The notes under the pieces were generated by a model that saw only the letters and a program-made list of their open reading frames with translations, was not told where the DNA came from and did not search any database. The translations under genes and the position numbers were made by a program. From SHZI01 sp964407855 (GTDB lineage: Bacteria > Pseudomonadota > Gammaproteobacteria > Steroidobacterales > GCA-2729495), in NCBI GenBank assembly GCA_964407855.1, contig CAYOXI010000005.1:3596-67595 (forward strand): a DNA stretch of 64,000 nt. Reading direction: 5' to 3'. This document shows positions 45,294 through 52,719 of the stretch, piece after piece. The first letter of the stretch is position 1, and each line of letters begins with the position of its first letter.

Positions 45294-47465
45294 ATGCCCA
45301 GGGACGAATCCCCGATCGTCGGCGGCGGCGCAAAGAAAGTGCTGTATGCGCTGCGCACGGCCCGGCGCATGGGGCTGCAGCGTGCTGCCAAGGCGCTGAC
45401 CTCGAAGAATGCCTGCAAGGCCTGCGGCCTGGGCATGGGCGGCCAGGCCGGCGGCATGGTCAATGAGGCCGGCGAGTTCCCGTCGGTCTGCAACAAGAGC
45501 GTGCAGGCGCAGTCCACGGATATCCAGCCGGCCATTCCCGCCGAGGTGCTGACCGCGTCCCTGGCAGACCTCCAGGAACTGGACGGTTACGAGATGGAGC
45601 ACCTCGGACGGCTGGCGAACCCCTTGCTCCGGCGTGCGGGAACGGATCACTACGAACTGCTGGACTGGGACGCAGCCCTGGATTTCGCCGGCCACCGCCT
45701 GCGGGCAACGGAGCCTGCCCGCAGCTTCTTCTACTCGTCGGGTCGCTCGTCCAACGAGGCCGGCTTCGTCTTCCAGCTGCTGGCCCGGGTCTGGGGCACC
45801 AACAACGTCAACAACTGCTCCTATTACTGCCACCAGGCCACCTCAGTGGGCCTCGGCACCACCATCGGGGCGAGTACGGCCACGGTAGAGCTGGTGGACC
45901 TGGACCGCTGCGACCTGATCCTGCTGGTCGGCGCCAATCCCGCCTCCAATCACCCCCGCCTGCTGCACAAGCTGAAGGCCTGCCGGGACCGGGGCGGGGA
46001 GGTGATCGTCATCAATCCTGCCCGCGAGGCAGGCCTGGTGCGTTTCGCGCTGCCCAAGAGCCCCGCGTCCCTGTTGAAGGGCGGTGACTGGATCGCCTCC
46101 GACTACCTGCAGCCCCGAATCGGCGGTGATGTGGCGCTGTTCAAGGGTCTGGCCAAGGCAGTGATCGAGGCAGGTGCCGCAGTGGAGGACTTCATTGCTA
46201 CCCACACCTCAGGCTATGCCGCTTTCCTGGCGGATATCGAGGCGACCGGCTGGGAAGCCATCGAGTCATCGTCGGGTGTGGCAATTGCCGACATCCGCCG
46301 GGTCGCAGCCCGCTACGCCCGCGCGCAGCATGCCGTGCTCGCCTGGGGCATGGGCCTCACCCACCACACCAATGGCAGCGACAACGTCGAGTACCTGGCC
46401 AACCTCGCCCTGCTCCGGGGCATGATTGGCCGGCCGGGCGCCGGCCTGCTGCCGCTGCGGGGCCACTCCAATGTCCAGGGCATCGGCACCATCGGCGTCA
46501 AGCCGGTGCTGGCTGCGGACGTGCTGGCGCGGATGGAGACGCACTTCGGGGTGCGGCTGCCCACCGGTACCGGGCTGGATACGATGGCGGCCCTGCACGC
46601 TGCCCACGACGGCCGGATCGACGCGGCGCTGATCATGGGCGGCAACCTCTGCGAGGCCACACCCAACACGGCCTGGGCCCGGGAGTGCCTGGCCCGGATT
46701 CCCTTCAAGCTGTTTCTGACCACCACGCTGAACCGCGGCCATGTGCACGGCCTGGGTGAGGGTGACGTGCTGGTGCTGCCGGTGACGGCCAGGGACGAAG
46801 AGTGGGAGCCCACCACCCAGGAATCAATGTTCAACTACGTCCGCCTGTCCGACGGCGGCATCACCCGTCTGCCCGGCGTGCGCCCGGAAGTCTCCATCCT
46901 GGCCGACCTCGCGACCCGTCTGCTGCCCGGCCACCCCATCGACTTTGAGGCCTTCCGGCGCCACCGCAATATCCGGCAGGCTATTGCAACCATCGTGCCG
47001 GGGATGGAAGAACTGGCGGATATCGACGTGGCCCGGCGGGAGTTTCATGTGCGGGGCCGGTTGCTGCACACGCCGGCATTCAACACGCCGGACACTCGGG
47101 CCCGCTTCGTGGTGCGGTCGCTGCCTGCTGCGGCGTCCTCCTCACTGACCCTGACCACGGTGCGCAGCGAGGGCCAGTTCAATACCATGGTCTACGAACG
47201 CACCGACAGCTACCGGGCGGGTGCGGATCGGTGGACGGTGCTGCTCAACGCGGCCGATCTCGCGGCCAGGGGCCTCGCAGACGGCGACCGGGCGACGCTG
47301 GTCTCGGCCACCGGCCGCATGGAGGGCGTACGCGTCCAGGCCTTCGATATCGCCCGGGGCGCAGTCATGGCCTATTTCCCCGAGGCCAACGTGCTGACGG
47401 GTACCGGCACGGATCCGCGCAGCAGGACGCCCGGCTTCAAGGCAACACCGGTCTGGTTCGAGTAG
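45294..47465 (+). CDS. FdhF/YdeP family molybdopterin oxidoreductase
   Basis: A 723-residue cytosolic molybdoenzyme resembling E. coli YdeP and alpha subunits of some formate dehydrogenases. The N-terminal Cys cluster is atypical: NACKACGLGMGGQAGGM, then FPSVCNKS. The molybdenum-ligand region reads NNCSYYCHQATSVGLG, with Cys-His next to each other as in Cys-type formate dehydrogenases. LVGANPASNHPR, LRGHSNVQGIGT and GGNLCEATPNT are family signatures. The substrate of YdeP-type proteins is not well established. No accessory formate dehydrogenase subunits or fdhD are nearby. Confidence 0.88.
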   Translation: MPRDESPIVGGGAKKVLYALRTARRMGLQRAAKALTSKNACKACGLGMGGQAGGMVNEAGEFPSVCNKSVQAQSTDIQPAIPAEVLTASLADLQELDGYEMEHLGRLANPLLRRAGTDHYELLDWDAALDFAGHRLRATEPARSFFYSSGRSSNEAGFVFQLLARVWGTNNVNNCSYYCHQATSVGLGTTIGASTATVELVDLDRCDLILLVGANPASNHPRLLHKLKACRDRGGEVIVINPAREAGLVRFALPKSPASLLKGGDWIASDYLQPRIGGDVALFKGLAKAVIEAGAAVEDFIATHTSGYAAFLADIEATGWEAIESSSGVAIADIRRVAARYARAQHAVLAWGMGLTHHTNGSDNVEYLANLALLRGMIGRPGAGLLPLRGHSNVQGIGTIGVKPVLAADVLARMETHFGVRLPTGTGLDTMAALHAAHDGRIDAALIMGGNLCEATPNTAWARECLARIPFKLFLTTTLNRGHVHGLGEGDVLVLPVTARDEEWEPTTQESMFNYVRLSDGGITRLPGVRPEVSILADLATRLLPGHPIDFEAFRRHRNIRQAIATIVPGMEELADIDVARREFHVRGRLLHTPAFNTPDTRARFVVRSLPAAASSSLTLTTVRSEGQFNTMVYERTDSYRAGADRWTVLLNAADLAARGLADGDRATLVSATGRMEGVRVQAFDIARGAVMAYFPEANVLTGTGTDPRSRTPGFKATPVWFE

Positions 47466-47481
47466 CGTCCCGGCGTCCCGC

Positions 47482-48216
47482 TCATCCCAGGTCTCCCCGG
47501 GCAAACTGGAGGATCGCGAGCGCCGCCAGAGGCGCGGTTTCGGTGCGGAGGATCCGGGGGCCGAGGCTGACACCGGCGAAACCAGCCTTTTCCAGGATGG
47601 CGACCTCCGCCGCCGTAAAGCCGCCCTCGGGGCCGATCGCCAGGGCCACCGATGAAATGTCCGCCGGAATGCCCGGCAGACGGCGGGACGAACCCGGGTG
47701 CAGGGTCAGCCCCGCAGTGCCCGGCGGCAGGCTGGCAATGCCGGCTTCGAGTCCGCAGGGATCCCGGACTTCCGGCAGCACGGCCCGGCCACACTGCTCG
47801 CAGGCGCTGATCACGATCCGTCGCCAGTGCCCGACCCGGTTCTCGCGGCGTTCGCCATCCAGCCGGACGACGCTGCGGTCGGCCAGGATGGGTTGCAGTA
47901 CGGCCACGCCCAGCTCGGTCGCTTTCTGGACCACGGTATCCATGCGCGGGCCGCGGCTGATGCCCTGCAGAAGGGTGATCCGCAGCGGCGATTCCCGCTC
48001 CACCACGCTGCCCACGCCGATGTCCACGGTGAGTCCCGCGCGGGCTGCCACCCGGATTACCGCGGGGTACTCCATCCCGGAACCGTCGAACAGGGTGATA
48101 GCATCGCCCGCGGCCAGCCGGAGCACGCGGATGGCATGGCTGGCAACCGCCGGCGGCAGGGTCAGGGTGGTGCCCGGCCGAAGCGGCTCGGCCGAGTAGA
48201 GTCGGGGACATTGCAT
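47482..48216 (-). CDS. rsmE: 16S rRNA (uracil-1498-N3)-methyltransferase
   Basis: RsmE methylates U1498 of 16S rRNA. The 244-residue protein begins MQCPRLYSAEPL and has the N-terminal PUA-like domain, then the SPOUT knot: LLQGISRGPRMDTVVQKATELGV in two parts, SACEQCGRA, AIGPEGGFTAAEV and LGPRILRTETAPLAAL. The ATG at 48216 shares the palindrome CATG with an ATG of ampD on the other strand. It converges on the molybdoenzyme gene with 16 bp between stops. Confidence 0.96.
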   Translation of the reverse strand: MQCPRLYSAEPLRPGTTLTLPPAVASHAIRVLRLAAGDAITLFDGSGMEYPAVIRVAARAGLTVDIGVGSVVERESPLRITLLQGISRGPRMDTVVQKATELGVAVLQPILADRSVVRLDGERRENRVGHWRRIVISACEQCGRAVLPEVRDPCGLEAGIASLPPGTAGLTLHPGSSRRLPGIPADISSVALAIGPEGGFTAAEVAILEKAGFAGVSLGPRILRTETAPLAALAILQFARGDLG

Positions 48217-48298
48217 GGAAAGATTATCGCCGACCCTTGCCAGCAGGGGAAAAGGACCGCCCGCCAAAGCCACGGCTGGCAGGCCTGGCCGCCTCCCG

Positions 48299-48874
48299 GT
48301 GCTGCGGGTCGATCCCCTGACCGGCCTCCTGCGGGGTGCCCGGCAGCTGCCGTCCGCCAACCAGGACGAACGTCCGACGGGCGTCTTGCCATCGCTGGTG
48401 ATCGTGCATGGCATCTCCCTGCCGCCGGGCCGGTTTGGCGGGCCGCATATCGACCGGCTCTTCACCAACCGCCTCAAGGCCGACGACCATCCGTTTTTTC
48501 GCAGCCTCGACGGGCTGCGCGTCTCAAGTCATCTGCTGATTCGCCGCGATGGTCGCGTGACCCAGTACGTGCCGTTCCACCGGCGAGCCTGGCATGCGGG
48601 AAAATCCAGCTGGCGCGGCCGGACCCACTGCAATGATTTTTCTATCGGCATCGAGCTGGAAGGCACCGACGACCTGCCCTACACCGCAGTCCAGTACCGC
48701 CGCCTGGCGGCGGCCATTCGCGCGCTGCGCCGGGCAGTCCCGTCGCTGCGCCGCGCATCCGTGGTCGGCCACAGCACCGTGGCGCCGGGCCGCAAGACCG
48801 ACCCGGGTCCGGCTTTCGACTGGGTCAGGTTGCGCACGCTCCTGAAGCCCCGCCCCGTTAGACTGACACCGTGA
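48299..48874 (+). CDS. ampD: 1,6-anhydro-N-acetylmuramyl-L-alanine amidase AmpD
   Basis: AmpD removes the peptide from anhydro-muropeptides during murein recycling and so affects AmpC induction. Signatures include VIVHGISLPPGRFGGPHID (zinc His), HLLIRRDGRVTQYVPF, AWHAGKSSWRGR, CNDFSIGIELEG and GHSTVAPGRKTDPGP with the second zinc His and Asp. The GTG at 48299 gives MLRVDPLTGLLRGARQLPS, which lines up with the E. coli AmpD start; an ATG at 48215 would add 28 residues and overlap the rsmE start codon. Stop overlaps ampE (GTGA). Confidence 0.93.
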   Translation: MLRVDPLTGLLRGARQLPSANQDERPTGVLPSLVIVHGISLPPGRFGGPHIDRLFTNRLKADDHPFFRSLDGLRVSSHLLIRRDGRVTQYVPFHRRAWHAGKSSWRGRTHCNDFSIGIELEGTDDLPYTAVQYRRLAAAIRALRRAVPSLRRASVVGHSTVAPGRKTDPGPAFDWVRLRTLLKPRPVRLTP

Positions 48875-49794
48875 ACTTCCTTGCCCTGCTGCTCGGCCTG
48901 GCCCTCGAACGGGCTCTGACCCACCTGTTTCACCTGCGGGAATTCCGCTGGCTGGATCCGGTGTTCGATGCCGGGCTGGGCCGCCTCCAGCGCTGGCGGG
49001 GAATGGCCCGCTCCCGGTGGATGGTCCTCGCGGCCGCCGGCGGCCTGGTGATCCTGCTCGTCCTGCCGGTGGCGCTGCTTGCGCGACTGCTGTGGGACGA
49101 GCTGCTGCAGATCCCCTATTTCCTCTTTGCGGTCGTGGTGCTGCTGTTCTCGCTGGGGCCGTGGGACCTCGACGATGAGGTCGAGGACTACGCCGACGCA
49201 CTGGACAGCGGTGATCTGGCCAGCCAGCAGCGCCTCGCCACGCAGCTACTCGAGGAGCCCGCCCCGGAGTTCACGCCTGAGCGCAACGCCGCCGTGGAGC
49301 GGGCGGTATTTGTGCAGGCCAACAACCGCATCTTCGGCGTCGTATTCTGGTTCCTGGTGCTGGGACCCAGCGGTGCCTGGGCATTTCGCGTCCTCGACCT
49401 GCTGCGCCACCGGGCCGAGCTGCGGGCCCGGACGCTGCCCCCGGAGCTCTACGATCCCGGTGGCACCGAGGCCGTTCGCACCCTGCATGGCCTGTTCGCC
49501 TGGATCCCCTCCCGGCTGCTGGCCTTTGCCTACGCCCTGGCCGGGAATTTCGAGGAGGCGCTGGCGAGCTGGCGCAGTGGCGCCAGCGAGGCCTCGCGCC
49601 CGGTTGCGGAGGAGACGCGTGAGCTGGTGGCCCGGGTTGGCGTCGCGGCCTCGGGCCGGGGAGGGCTGGATGTGGCCGAACCGGCCGAAGCCCTGGATCG
49701 TATCCGGGGTGCCCGCTCCCTCGTGCTGCGGGCGCTGTGGATGATCTGGTGTCCGATCATCGCGATCCTGACGCTCTACGACTGGCTGCGTTAG
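48871..49794 (+). CDS. ampE: AmpE family membrane protein
   Basis: A 307-residue inner-membrane protein with helices near 1-17, 50-75, 80-95, 155-175 and at the C-terminus. LLGLALERALTHLFHLREFRW in the N-terminal 25 residues, PWDLDDEVEDYADALDSGD, and NRIFGVVFWFLVLGPSGAWAFR match AmpE. It is proposed to act as a signalling partner of AmpD; the mechanism is unknown. The start is a GTG overlapping the ampD stop. Confidence 0.92.
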   Translation: MNFLALLLGLALERALTHLFHLREFRWLDPVFDAGLGRLQRWRGMARSRWMVLAAAGGLVILLVLPVALLARLLWDELLQIPYFLFAVVVLLFSLGPWDLDDEVEDYADALDSGDLASQQRLATQLLEEPAPEFTPERNAAVERAVFVQANNRIFGVVFWFLVLGPSGAWAFRVLDLLRHRAELRARTLPPELYDPGGTEAVRTLHGLFAWIPSRLLAFAYALAGNFEEALASWRSGASEASRPVAEETRELVARVGVAASGRGGLDVAEPAEALDRIRGARSLVLRALWMIWCPIIAILTLYDWLR

Positions 49795-50655
49795 ATGCGC
49801 GGGCTCCTGGCGCTGGCTGCCGCCGCCCTGGCAACCGGCTGCTCACCCCCGGCACCCTCCGCGACTGAGACGACCGGGCCTGGTCCGTCCAGCCGCATCA
49901 TCACGCTGGCACCACACCTCACGGAGCTGGTCTATGCGGCCGGGGCGGGTAGCCGGCTGGTCGGCGTGGTTGAGTTCAGCAATGAGCCGCCCGAGGCCAG
50001 GGGGCTGCCGCGGGTGGGCGATGCCTTCCGGATTGATCTCGAGGCCGTCGCTGCTGCCCGGCCGGACCTGATACTGGGCTGGCCCAGCGGCAACTCGCCA
50101 GCGACACTGGATCGCCTGCGGCGCCTCGGCTACCGGGTGGTGGACCTCGAGCCTGTGAGTCTTGATGACCCGCCGGACCACATCGAACTGATCGGTGCAC
50201 TGGCGGGCACCGGCAACATCGCGCGGGAAGCGGCCGCGTCCTGGCGGCGGCGACTGGCTGCGCTGCAGGCCCGCTACCGCAATGCCAGCCCGGTCTCCGT
50301 CTTCTACCAGATTGCCCCGCAGCCACTGATCACCGTGACCGACCGGCACTTCATCGGCCAGGCGATCGCCCTGTGCGGCGGCGTGAACAGCTTCGGCGGC
50401 CTGGGCGGTCTGACGGCGGTGATCAATCCGGAAGACGTGATCGCGGCGGCACCCCAGGTGATAGTTGCCAGCGATTACGTGCGCGGTCCCGCGACACCGG
50501 CCGGTGAATCACCCCTTGACCGGTGGCGGGGGTGGGCCGGATTGCCCGCCGTGGCCAGCGGGCGGCTCCGTGTGGTGGACCCGGATCTGATGAGTGTGCC
50601 CGGGCCCCGCTTCCCGGACGGTGTGGCAGCTCTGTGTGCCGCAATCGCCGGTTGA
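49795..50655 (+). CDS. btuF: Cobalamin ABC transporter substrate-binding lipoprotein BtuF
   Basis: A 286-residue periplasmic binding protein with a lipobox ATGC (C16). RIITLAPHLTELVYAAGAG, VGDAFRIDLEAVAAARPDLIL and FYQIAPQPLITVT with INPEDVIAAAPQVIV fit the helical-backbone metal/vitamin-binding class, BtuF branch. It likely delivers corrinoids to BtuCD encoded nearby (btuD and btuC at about 51.4 and 53.8 kb). Its start abuts the ampE stop. Siderophore or heme binding is a less likely alternative, because a cobalamin adenosyltransferase follows. Confidence 0.87.
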   Translation: MRGLLALAAAALATGCSPPAPSATETTGPGPSSRIITLAPHLTELVYAAGAGSRLVGVVEFSNEPPEARGLPRVGDAFRIDLEAVAAARPDLILGWPSGNSPATLDRLRRLGYRVVDLEPVSLDDPPDHIELIGALAGTGNIAREAAASWRRRLAALQARYRNASPVSVFYQIAPQPLITVTDRHFIGQAIALCGGVNSFGGLGGLTAVINPEDVIAAAPQVIVASDYVRGPATPAGESPLDRWRGWAGLPAVASGRLRVVDPDLMSVPGPRFPDGVAALCAAIAG

Positions 50656-50673
50656 GCAGCCGGGCGTTGCGGC

Positions 50674-51228
50674 TCAGGACCTGGGCCGGGGCTGCCAGAT
50701 GACCTCACTGCCGCCGCCGAGCCGGCACAGGACGCGGGACATCACGAAGAGCAGATCTGAAAGCCGGTTGAGGTAGCGCACCGACTCCGGGTTGACCGCT
50801 TCGCTGCGCTGAAGGGTGATCAGGCGACGCTCGGCCCGGCGGCAGACCGTGCGGGCCAGATGACAGGCGGCCGCGCCCGGGGTGCCGCCCGGCAGGACGA
50901 AATCCTTCAGTGGCGGCAGGTCCTCGTTCAAGGCATCCAGGATCCGCTCGAGGTCGAGGCTGTCAGTGGGGAGGATTACGTCCCTGCCCGGCACCGCCAG
51001 CTCGCCGCCCAGGTCGAAGAGCCGGTGCTGGATGCCGGTAAGCGCATCCCTCACCACCGGTGGCAGGCCGGGGACGGCCAGCACCATGCCCAGACAGGCG
51101 TTGAGCTCGTCCACCGTGCCGTAGGCCTCGACCCGGGCGCAGTCTTTCTGCACCCGCTCGCCACTGCCAAGCCCGGTCGAGCCGTCATCGCCGGTGCGGG
51201 TATAGATCCTGGTCAGCCGATTGCCCAT
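50674..51228 (-). CDS. pduO: Cob(I)alamin adenosyltransferase, PduO type
   Basis: Transfers the adenosyl group of ATP to cob(I)alamin, making coenzyme B12. The 184-residue protein has YTRTGDDGSTGLGSGERV with the ATP loop, RVEAYGTVDELNA, DFVLPGGTPGAAACHLART and RRAERRL, the PduO/MMAB signatures. It sits between btuF (convergent) and btuD (same strand, 126 bp upstream), consistent with import followed by adenosylation. Confidence 0.94.
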   Translation of the reverse strand: MGNRLTRIYTRTGDDGSTGLGSGERVQKDCARVEAYGTVDELNACLGMVLAVPGLPPVVRDALTGIQHRLFDLGGELAVPGRDVILPTDSLDLERILDALNEDLPPLKDFVLPGGTPGAAACHLARTVCRRAERRLITLQRSEAVNPESVRYLNRLSDLLFVMSRVLCRLGGGSEVIWQPRPRS

Positions 51229-51354
51229 CTTCGATGTCCGTTTGCCGCTCGGGAGTGTAATTCACCACCGGTGCCAGTCCGCACCCATGGACTTCGCCGG
51301 GCGCCCCGGCTCTGGATGCAACCGGCCGTATGCCGCAGCGGGGGGCGTCTGGCC

Positions 51355-52119
51355 TCAGGTCCGGGGCAGCAACACTGCCGTACCGTCGTCGTTGCGGAAA
51401 GTTTCATGGGGCGTGCCATACAGCTGGTCCAGGTTGCCTGCCGTCAGCACCTCGCCACAGCGACCGAGCCTCCAGGTGCCGTCCTCGAACAGAAGCAGCG
51501 CCTGGTCCGCAAAGCGCATCGCCAGAGCCGGGTCATGCAGTGTCATGAGGATGGCGTGGCCGGCCGCCGCCAGCGCCCGGAGCCGGCGCAGCACGCTGAT
51601 CTGGTGCCGCGGGTCGAGGTGATTGACCGGCTCGTCCAGCAGCATCACAGCGGGTTCCTGGGCCAGCAGTCGGGCAAAGGCCAGGCGGCGGCGTTCGCCG
51701 CCCGACAGGGTCTTCACCGGTCGCCGGGCCTCCGCCAGCAGGTCCACGGCCTTCAGCGCGGCTTCCGCAATGGCCAGATCGGTCGCCGACTCCCGGGCCA
51801 TCGGCTCCAGGTGGGGATAACGCCCCATCACGACGGTGCCCAGCACAGTCGCCGGAAAGGTTTCCCCATCGTCCTGCAGCATCAGGCCGAGTCTGCGGGC
51901 AATGGCCTGACGTTTCATGTGGCTGATGTCCCGTCCGTCCAGTGCCACGCTCCCAGTGACGGGCGGGCGCAGTCCGGCCAGGCTGTAAAGGGTCAGGGTC
52001 TTGCCGACGCCGTTCGGCCCCAGGAGGCAGAGCAGATCGCCGGGAGCCAGAGTAAAGCTCAGATCCCGGACCAGGGTGCGGCCGGCGGCGGCGATCGTCA
52101 GGGCAGAAACCTGCAACAT
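51355..52119 (-). CDS. btuD: Cobalamin ABC transporter ATP-binding protein BtuD
   Basis: A 254-residue ABC ATPase. Walker A is GPNGVGKT at about 34-41, the signature LSGGERRR is near 138, Walker B VMLLDEPVNHLDP follows, and the H-loop is in MTLHDP. The FecE/BtuD-like subfamily energises a BtuC-type permease; the binding protein and permease genes lie on either side. The ATG at 52119 is only 24 bp after the terminator of the putative small RNA, so it needs its own promoter or read-through. Confidence 0.88.
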   Translation of the reverse strand: MLQVSALTIAAAGRTLVRDLSFTLAPGDLLCLLGPNGVGKTLTLYSLAGLRPPVTGSVALDGRDISHMKRQAIARRLGLMLQDDGETFPATVLGTVVMGRYPHLEPMARESATDLAIAEAALKAVDLLAEARRPVKTLSGGERRRLAFARLLAQEPAVMLLDEPVNHLDPRHQISVLRRLRALAAAGHAILMTLHDPALAMRFADQALLLFEDGTWRLGRCGEVLTAGNLDQLYGTPHETFRNDDGTAVLLPRT

Positions 52120-52142
52120 GGTGCGGGATGATACCGACAGGC

Positions 52143-52167
52143 AAAAAAAACCCCGCCAGTGGCGGGG
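52143..52167 (-). terminator. Intrinsic terminator of the putative small RNA
   Basis: Read on the minus strand: CCCCGCC, loop ACT, GGCGGGG, then eight T. The 7-bp GC stem with a 3-nt loop and U tract is a textbook Rho-independent terminator. It points leftward and lies just before btuD. Confidence 0.9.
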
Positions 52168-52370
52168 TGATACGGGTTTTTGTTGTTGTCGCGAATCCGG
52201 TCTCTTGTGTGCGTCAGCCTGTGGTGGTTTGTTGTTGTTATTGTCTGGGCGCCGCTTCTACTTCTACTTGTTGGTTTGTTCTTCTTCTTTTGGGCGTCTT
52301 CTGGCTTCGATGTCTGGTTGCAGATACCTAGCGTTACCAACGCGCGTCACAGAGACCTTTGTTGTGCGCA
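52143..52370 (-). ncRNA. Putative CrcZ/CrcY-like Hfq-binding small RNA
   Basis: About 228 nt downstream of a sigma-54 promoter and ending in a strong terminator, with no convincing reading frame. On the RNA strand it carries tracts of A-R-N repeats, the binding code of the Hfq distal face: five repeats at 52289-52275 (AAG, AAG, AAG, AAC, AAA), five at 52268-52254 (AGT/AGA type), five at 52242-52228 (AAT, then AAC three times, AAA), and four at 52187-52176, plus a short AACAAA near the 5' end. Pseudomonas CrcZ/CrcY RNAs have this layout and relieve catabolite repression by titrating Hfq/Crc. The stretch is visibly richer in A than its surroundings. The function is inferred from architecture only. 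Confidence 0.6.
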
Positions 52371-52380
52371 CTACCCTTAG

Positions 52381-52396
52381 AGCAAGTCCTGTGCCA
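52381..52396 (-). promoter_or_regulatory. Sigma-54 promoter of the putative small RNA
   Basis: On the minus strand TGGCAC (52396-52391), five bases, then TTGCT (52385-52381). The -24 GG and -12 GC are 10 bp apart, as required for sigma-54. Expected start at about 52370. The same 16 bases sit within a CAAGT/ACTTG inverted repeat. Confidence 0.75.
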
Positions 52397-52437
52397 CTTG
52401 AGCCCAATGCTTTTGAGAACAATGGAATAGCCGAAAT

Positions 52438-52478
52438 CCTTACTTAGACTTGGTATAAGGCCCCGGCTGATAGTAAGG
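52438..52478. repeat. Inverted CCTTACT/AGTAAGG half-sites upstream of the sigma-54 promoter
   Basis: CCTTACT at 52438-52444 and its exact inverse AGTAAGG at 52472-52478; a third CTTACTT lies at 52544-52550. They sit about 70-110 bp upstream of the expected start, the usual enhancer distance for NtrC/CbrB-type activators. The identity of the protein is unknown. Confidence 0.45.
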
Positions 52479-52719
52479 AAACTCGACAGTTCCCGCCGAA
52501 GGCCGTTCCCGATGCCTCATTGCTAACTCTTTGGGCCGAAAGACTTACTTGCCAGAGTAGTGGATCGCTTGAAAACGGCCAGGCGGCGGGACCCGGTTAA
52601 TCGTCGCTGAATGGCCCGGATTGGCTCTAGGGCTGGCGCCGGGAGATGTAAAGAAATCCAACAGCGGGGCCCGCCTCGCCTGTTCTCCACTTTCCATACC
52701 GGTTAGGCTCTCGCGCTCC
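52479..52719. other. Gene-free stretch between the sigma-54 control region and tyrA
   Basis: Together with the RNA and its upstream sites this makes a 600-bp region without a supported gene. The part from 52480 to about 52600 is still visibly less GC-rich than the genes around it. From 52610 the composition returns to normal. I see no clear promoter for tyrA; GGTTAGGCT precedes its start but is not a convincing site. Confidence 0.6.

Noticed and set aside
52098..52447. Small proteins in the A-rich region
   Set aside because: Short open frames (for example 80 aa on minus, and a 26-codon frame starting MRHRERPSAG) run through the terminator or lack ribosome sites and show no family features.
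52143..52480. Cobalamin riboswitch upstream of btuD
   Set aside because: Fragments such as TGACGCGC with GGTAA and AGCCAGAAGAC recall B12 riboswitch pieces, and a terminator precedes btuD. But the GGGAA/CCACTG core elements are missing, the spacing between the fragments is far too short, and the ARN tracts are not part of that fold.
52143..52620. tmRNA, 6S RNA or RNase P RNA
   Set aside because: The size and lower GC fit an RNA gene, but neither strand has the tRNA-like ends and tag frame of tmRNA, the 6S bubble, or the conserved RNase P core.
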